A stretch of 14,277 bases of DNA, from the NCBI GenBank assembly GCA_023336875.1, contig JAMBLH010000186.1:1-14277 (forward strand). Direction: 5' to 3'. Below, piece by piece: positions 12,662-14,277 of this stretch. This DNA is from Actinomycetes bacterium. Lineage in GTDB: Bacteria; Actinomycetota; Acidimicrobiia; Spongiisociales; UBA5794. The notes under the pieces are model-generated. The model did not search any database. It had not been told where the DNA came from and saw only the letters and a list, made by a program, of their open reading frames with translations. Every line of letters starts with the position of its first letter. The first letter of the stretch is position 1. Position numbers and translations under genes: made by a program.

Positions 12662-13645
12662 ATGCGCTCTGATCGCACAGCCCCAACTGCCTGGATAGTG
12701 ACAGCCGTAGTCGGAGGGGTTCTGTTCGCCCTCGGAGGCATCGTCACCACTATTAGTGCGGCACCTCGACTGGTCATGCTCGGGGGAGCGATTGCGATCG
12801 CTGCCCTCGGTGTCTATACGGCGATCGTGGCTCGTAGCAGCCATTCGCTGTCGGAGGAGACCGATCGGCTCCGACTTGAGATCGATTCCCTTCACACCGC
12901 CGATGCCTCATTGCGAACCCGCATGGCCTACTCGCTAAGGGATCCGCTGACATCGATAGTCGGCTTCGCCGACCACATGGTCGACTCGCCTGATCTCGCC
13001 TTCGACGAACAACGTGAGATGCTGATCGCAATCCGCACCGATGCACGAGAGGTCGAACGTGCGCTATCAGATCTCGCCGAGATTCGGATCGGCTCGGCGG
13101 ACGACCCGTCGATTGAAGCGGTCGTGCTGCTGGATCAGGAGATCATCTCGATCGCATCGACGATCACCACGGATGCGATCCTTGAATCTGACCTTGCGCA
13201 CAGTCGCGCCTGGGGCGACAGCGCCAAGGTACGCCAGATCCTCCGCACGGTTCTGAACGCCGCTACTGATTCGGGCTGTGCCTTCATCACTCTTCGCACG
13301 GAACAGGGAGCAGATCGTGCCACGGTCTCCATCTCCGGCAGGGACGATCTGCTCAGCATCGAGGCCGCAGCCGCGCTGACGGGGAATACCGTTTCTGAGG
13401 ATCTCCATAGCAACGACTACAGGGCCCTCCGCTCCGCCTTCGAACTGGCAGCGTCCATGCGAGGCAGCATCGGCTACGTGCAGGCCTTTGGAATCTCTCA
13501 CATCGTCGTGGACCTGCCAGCAGCCCCAACCGACCTCGGCATTAGTGTGCCGAGACTGAAGCCGGATCAACCGTTTGAGATCTCGTTCGCGGCCGTATCG
13601 GATCTCGGGCCCAAGCGACCAACGAGTGCCATCCGCTTCGCCTGA
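12662..13645 (+). CDS. Membrane histidine-kinase-like protein lacking the phosphoacceptor His (probable pseudokinase)
   Basis: A 327-residue protein. Two membrane helices (about 11-32 and 37-57) are followed by a short coiled coil (SEETDRLRLEIDSL) and a region shaped like a HisKA dimerisation helix: AYSLRDPLTSIVGFADHM (89-106). In active kinases this reads SHELRTPLTSI...; here the phosphoacceptor His is Tyr90 (codon TAC). The C-terminal part aligns with an ATP-binding HATPase domain: VRQILRTVLNAATDSG (190-205) keeps the N-box Asn199, and ELAASMRGSIGYVQAFGISHIVVDLP (261-286) recalls the final G-box and β-strands. The DxGxG motif is not recognisable (SGRDD instead). No response regulator is nearby. 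It may act as a sensor without autophosphorylation, or as a decoy or scaffold. The fold assignment is likely, the loss of catalysis probable. Confidence 0.7.
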   Translation: MRSDRTAPTAWIVTAVVGGVLFALGGIVTTISAAPRLVMLGGAIAIAALGVYTAIVARSSHSLSEETDRLRLEIDSLHTADASLRTRMAYSLRDPLTSIVGFADHMVDSPDLAFDEQREMLIAIRTDAREVERALSDLAEIRIGSADDPSIEAVVLLDQEIISIASTITTDAILESDLAHSRAWGDSAKVRQILRTVLNAATDSGCAFITLRTEQGADRATVSISGRDDLLSIEAAAALTGNTVSEDLHSNDYRALRSAFELAASMRGSIGYVQAFGISHIVVDLPAAPTDLGISVPRLKPDQPFEISFAAVSDLGPKRPTSAIRFA

Positions 13646-13669
13646 CTCCGTCATCCAGCCCACGACCTC

Positions 13670-13675
13670 TACGAT
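13670..13675 (+). promoter_or_regulatory. -10 box of a leaderless promoter for the M20 peptidase
   Basis: TACGAT ends six bases before the ATG at 13682, and no Shine-Dalgarno sequence is present. It lies 24 bases after the stop of the kinase-like gene. Confidence 0.5.
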
Positions 13676-13681
13676 GTGTGG

Positions 13682-14277
13682 ATGACAACACCTTTTCGAT
13701 CATTTGTAGAAGAAGACGCCGCCCGGATTCGCGATGAGCTCGAGCTCCTGGTTCGTATCCCGTCGGTGAGCGCGCCCGGGTATCCAGAAGCCGAGGTGCG
13801 ACGGTCCGCTGATACGGTCGCGTCCCTCCTCTCCGCTTCGGGACTCGACGACGTGCGTCTCCTGGAAATCGATGGAGCTCATCCAGCCGTTTACGGCGAG
13901 ATACTCGGACCGGTTGATGCTCCAACGGTTCTTCTGTACGCACACCACGATGTGCAGCCGCCCGGACCCGACGATGATTGGGACACAACACCTTTCGAGC
14001 CTTTCGAGAGAGACGGCCGTGTGTTCGGTCGCGGCTCCGCAGATGACAAGGCTGGGATCGTGCTTCATCTTGCATCGATCAGAGCTCTGGGTGACAACAA
14101 CCCCGTGACCATAAAGGTGTTCATAGAGGGCGAAGAGGAGATCGGTTCGCCACATCTTGCGGGCTTCCTCGAAGAATACGGGGAGCTTCTCAAGTCCGAC
14201 GTAATTGTCATCGGCGATTCGGGAAACTGGAGAGTCGGAGAACCAACCCTCACCACCTCCCTCCGTGGACTCGTCGA
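13682..14277 (+). CDS. M20-family zinc peptidase/dipeptidase, N-terminal part (3' truncated by window)
   Basis: The frame opens at ATG 13682 (MTTPFRSFVEEDAARIRDEL) and stays open to the window end, giving about 198 residues of a protein that should be near 450. M20 metallopeptidase motifs are all present so far: LLVRIPSVSAPG (22-33), LYAHHDVQPPG (85-95) with zinc ligand His88 and Asp90, GRGSADDKAG (116-125) with bridging-zinc Asp121, and the catalytic-Glu motif EGEEEIGSP (149-157). The HxDVQP and RGSADDK forms are those of dipeptidase and carnosinase-like members (DapE/ArgE/CPG2 superfamily), which hydrolyse dipeptides with two zinc ions in the cytoplasm. It is the last gene visible and probably its own transcript. 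Exact substrate cannot be told. Confidence 0.9.
   Translation, partial: MTTPFRSFVEEDAARIRDELELLVRIPSVSAPGYPEAEVRRSADTVASLLSASGLDDVRLLEIDGAHPAVYGEILGPVDAPTVLLYAHHDVQPPGPDDDWDTTPFEPFERDGRVFGRGSADDKAGIVLHLASIRALGDNNPVTIKVFIEGEEEIGSPHLAGFLEEYGELLKSDVIVIGDSGNWRVGEPTLTTSLRGLV

Noticed and set aside
13067..13663. 198-residue minus-strand frame opposite the kinase-like gene
   Set aside because: No promoter box or ribosome binding site and no domain; the plus-strand frame has membrane helices, a Shine-Dalgarno site and family-like segments.

Overview
The window looks like chromosomal DNA from a moderately high-GC actinobacterium. The gene content (CFP32-like VOC protein, actinobacterial-style ergothioneine pair, DUF2236/MpaB protein, LSAGE-type ABC exporter) fits Actinomycetota. 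Acidimicrobiia is my best guess, but that is inference from style, not from a marker gene. I see no rRNA, tRNA, IS element, phage gene or CRISPR array.

Layout, left to right: the 3' end of a RarD-like permease (+); a small membrane-anchored acidic protein and a HisA-like TIM barrel (both -); divergently, an orphan metal-type ABC ATPase followed by a Fur-family regulator (+); a lone IF-1 paralogue (-); a DUF2236/MpaB-family protein behind a perfect 17-bp palindrome (+); a strong terminator; a two-gene heterodimeric ABC exporter operon (-); divergently, a 52-residue membrane micro-gene and a two-domain VOC protein (+); the ergothioneine pair egtB-egtD with an ATGA overlap (+); a 141-residue unknown protein whose end overlaps egtD (-); a membrane histidine-kinase-like protein without its phosphoacceptor histidine (+); and the 5' part of an M20 zinc dipeptidase (+), cut by the window end.

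The most striking signal is not a gene. Seven separate transcription units (HisA-like, Fur, ABC exporter, micro-gene, egtB, 141-aa protein, M20) carry a TANNNT box ending exactly six bases before the ATG, with no Shine-Dalgarno sequence. That is the geometry of leaderless transcripts. Other genes (small acidic protein, IF-1, MpaB, VOC, pseudo-kinase) have purine-rich ribosome binding sites instead, and two (egtD, second exporter subunit) rely on 4-nt stop/start overlaps. Translation initiation therefore appears to be split into three modes within 14 kb, and the pattern also settles several start codons.

Second is a set of family members with altered key residues: the HisA-like protein has Asn where the catalytic Asp8 belongs, the kinase-like protein has Tyr90 where the phospho-His belongs, and one exporter subunit has Asp and Tyr in place of the catalytic Glu and switch His (a recognised asymmetric arrangement). 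egtB and egtD together make the core of ergothioneine synthesis; egtA, egtC and egtE are not in the window.
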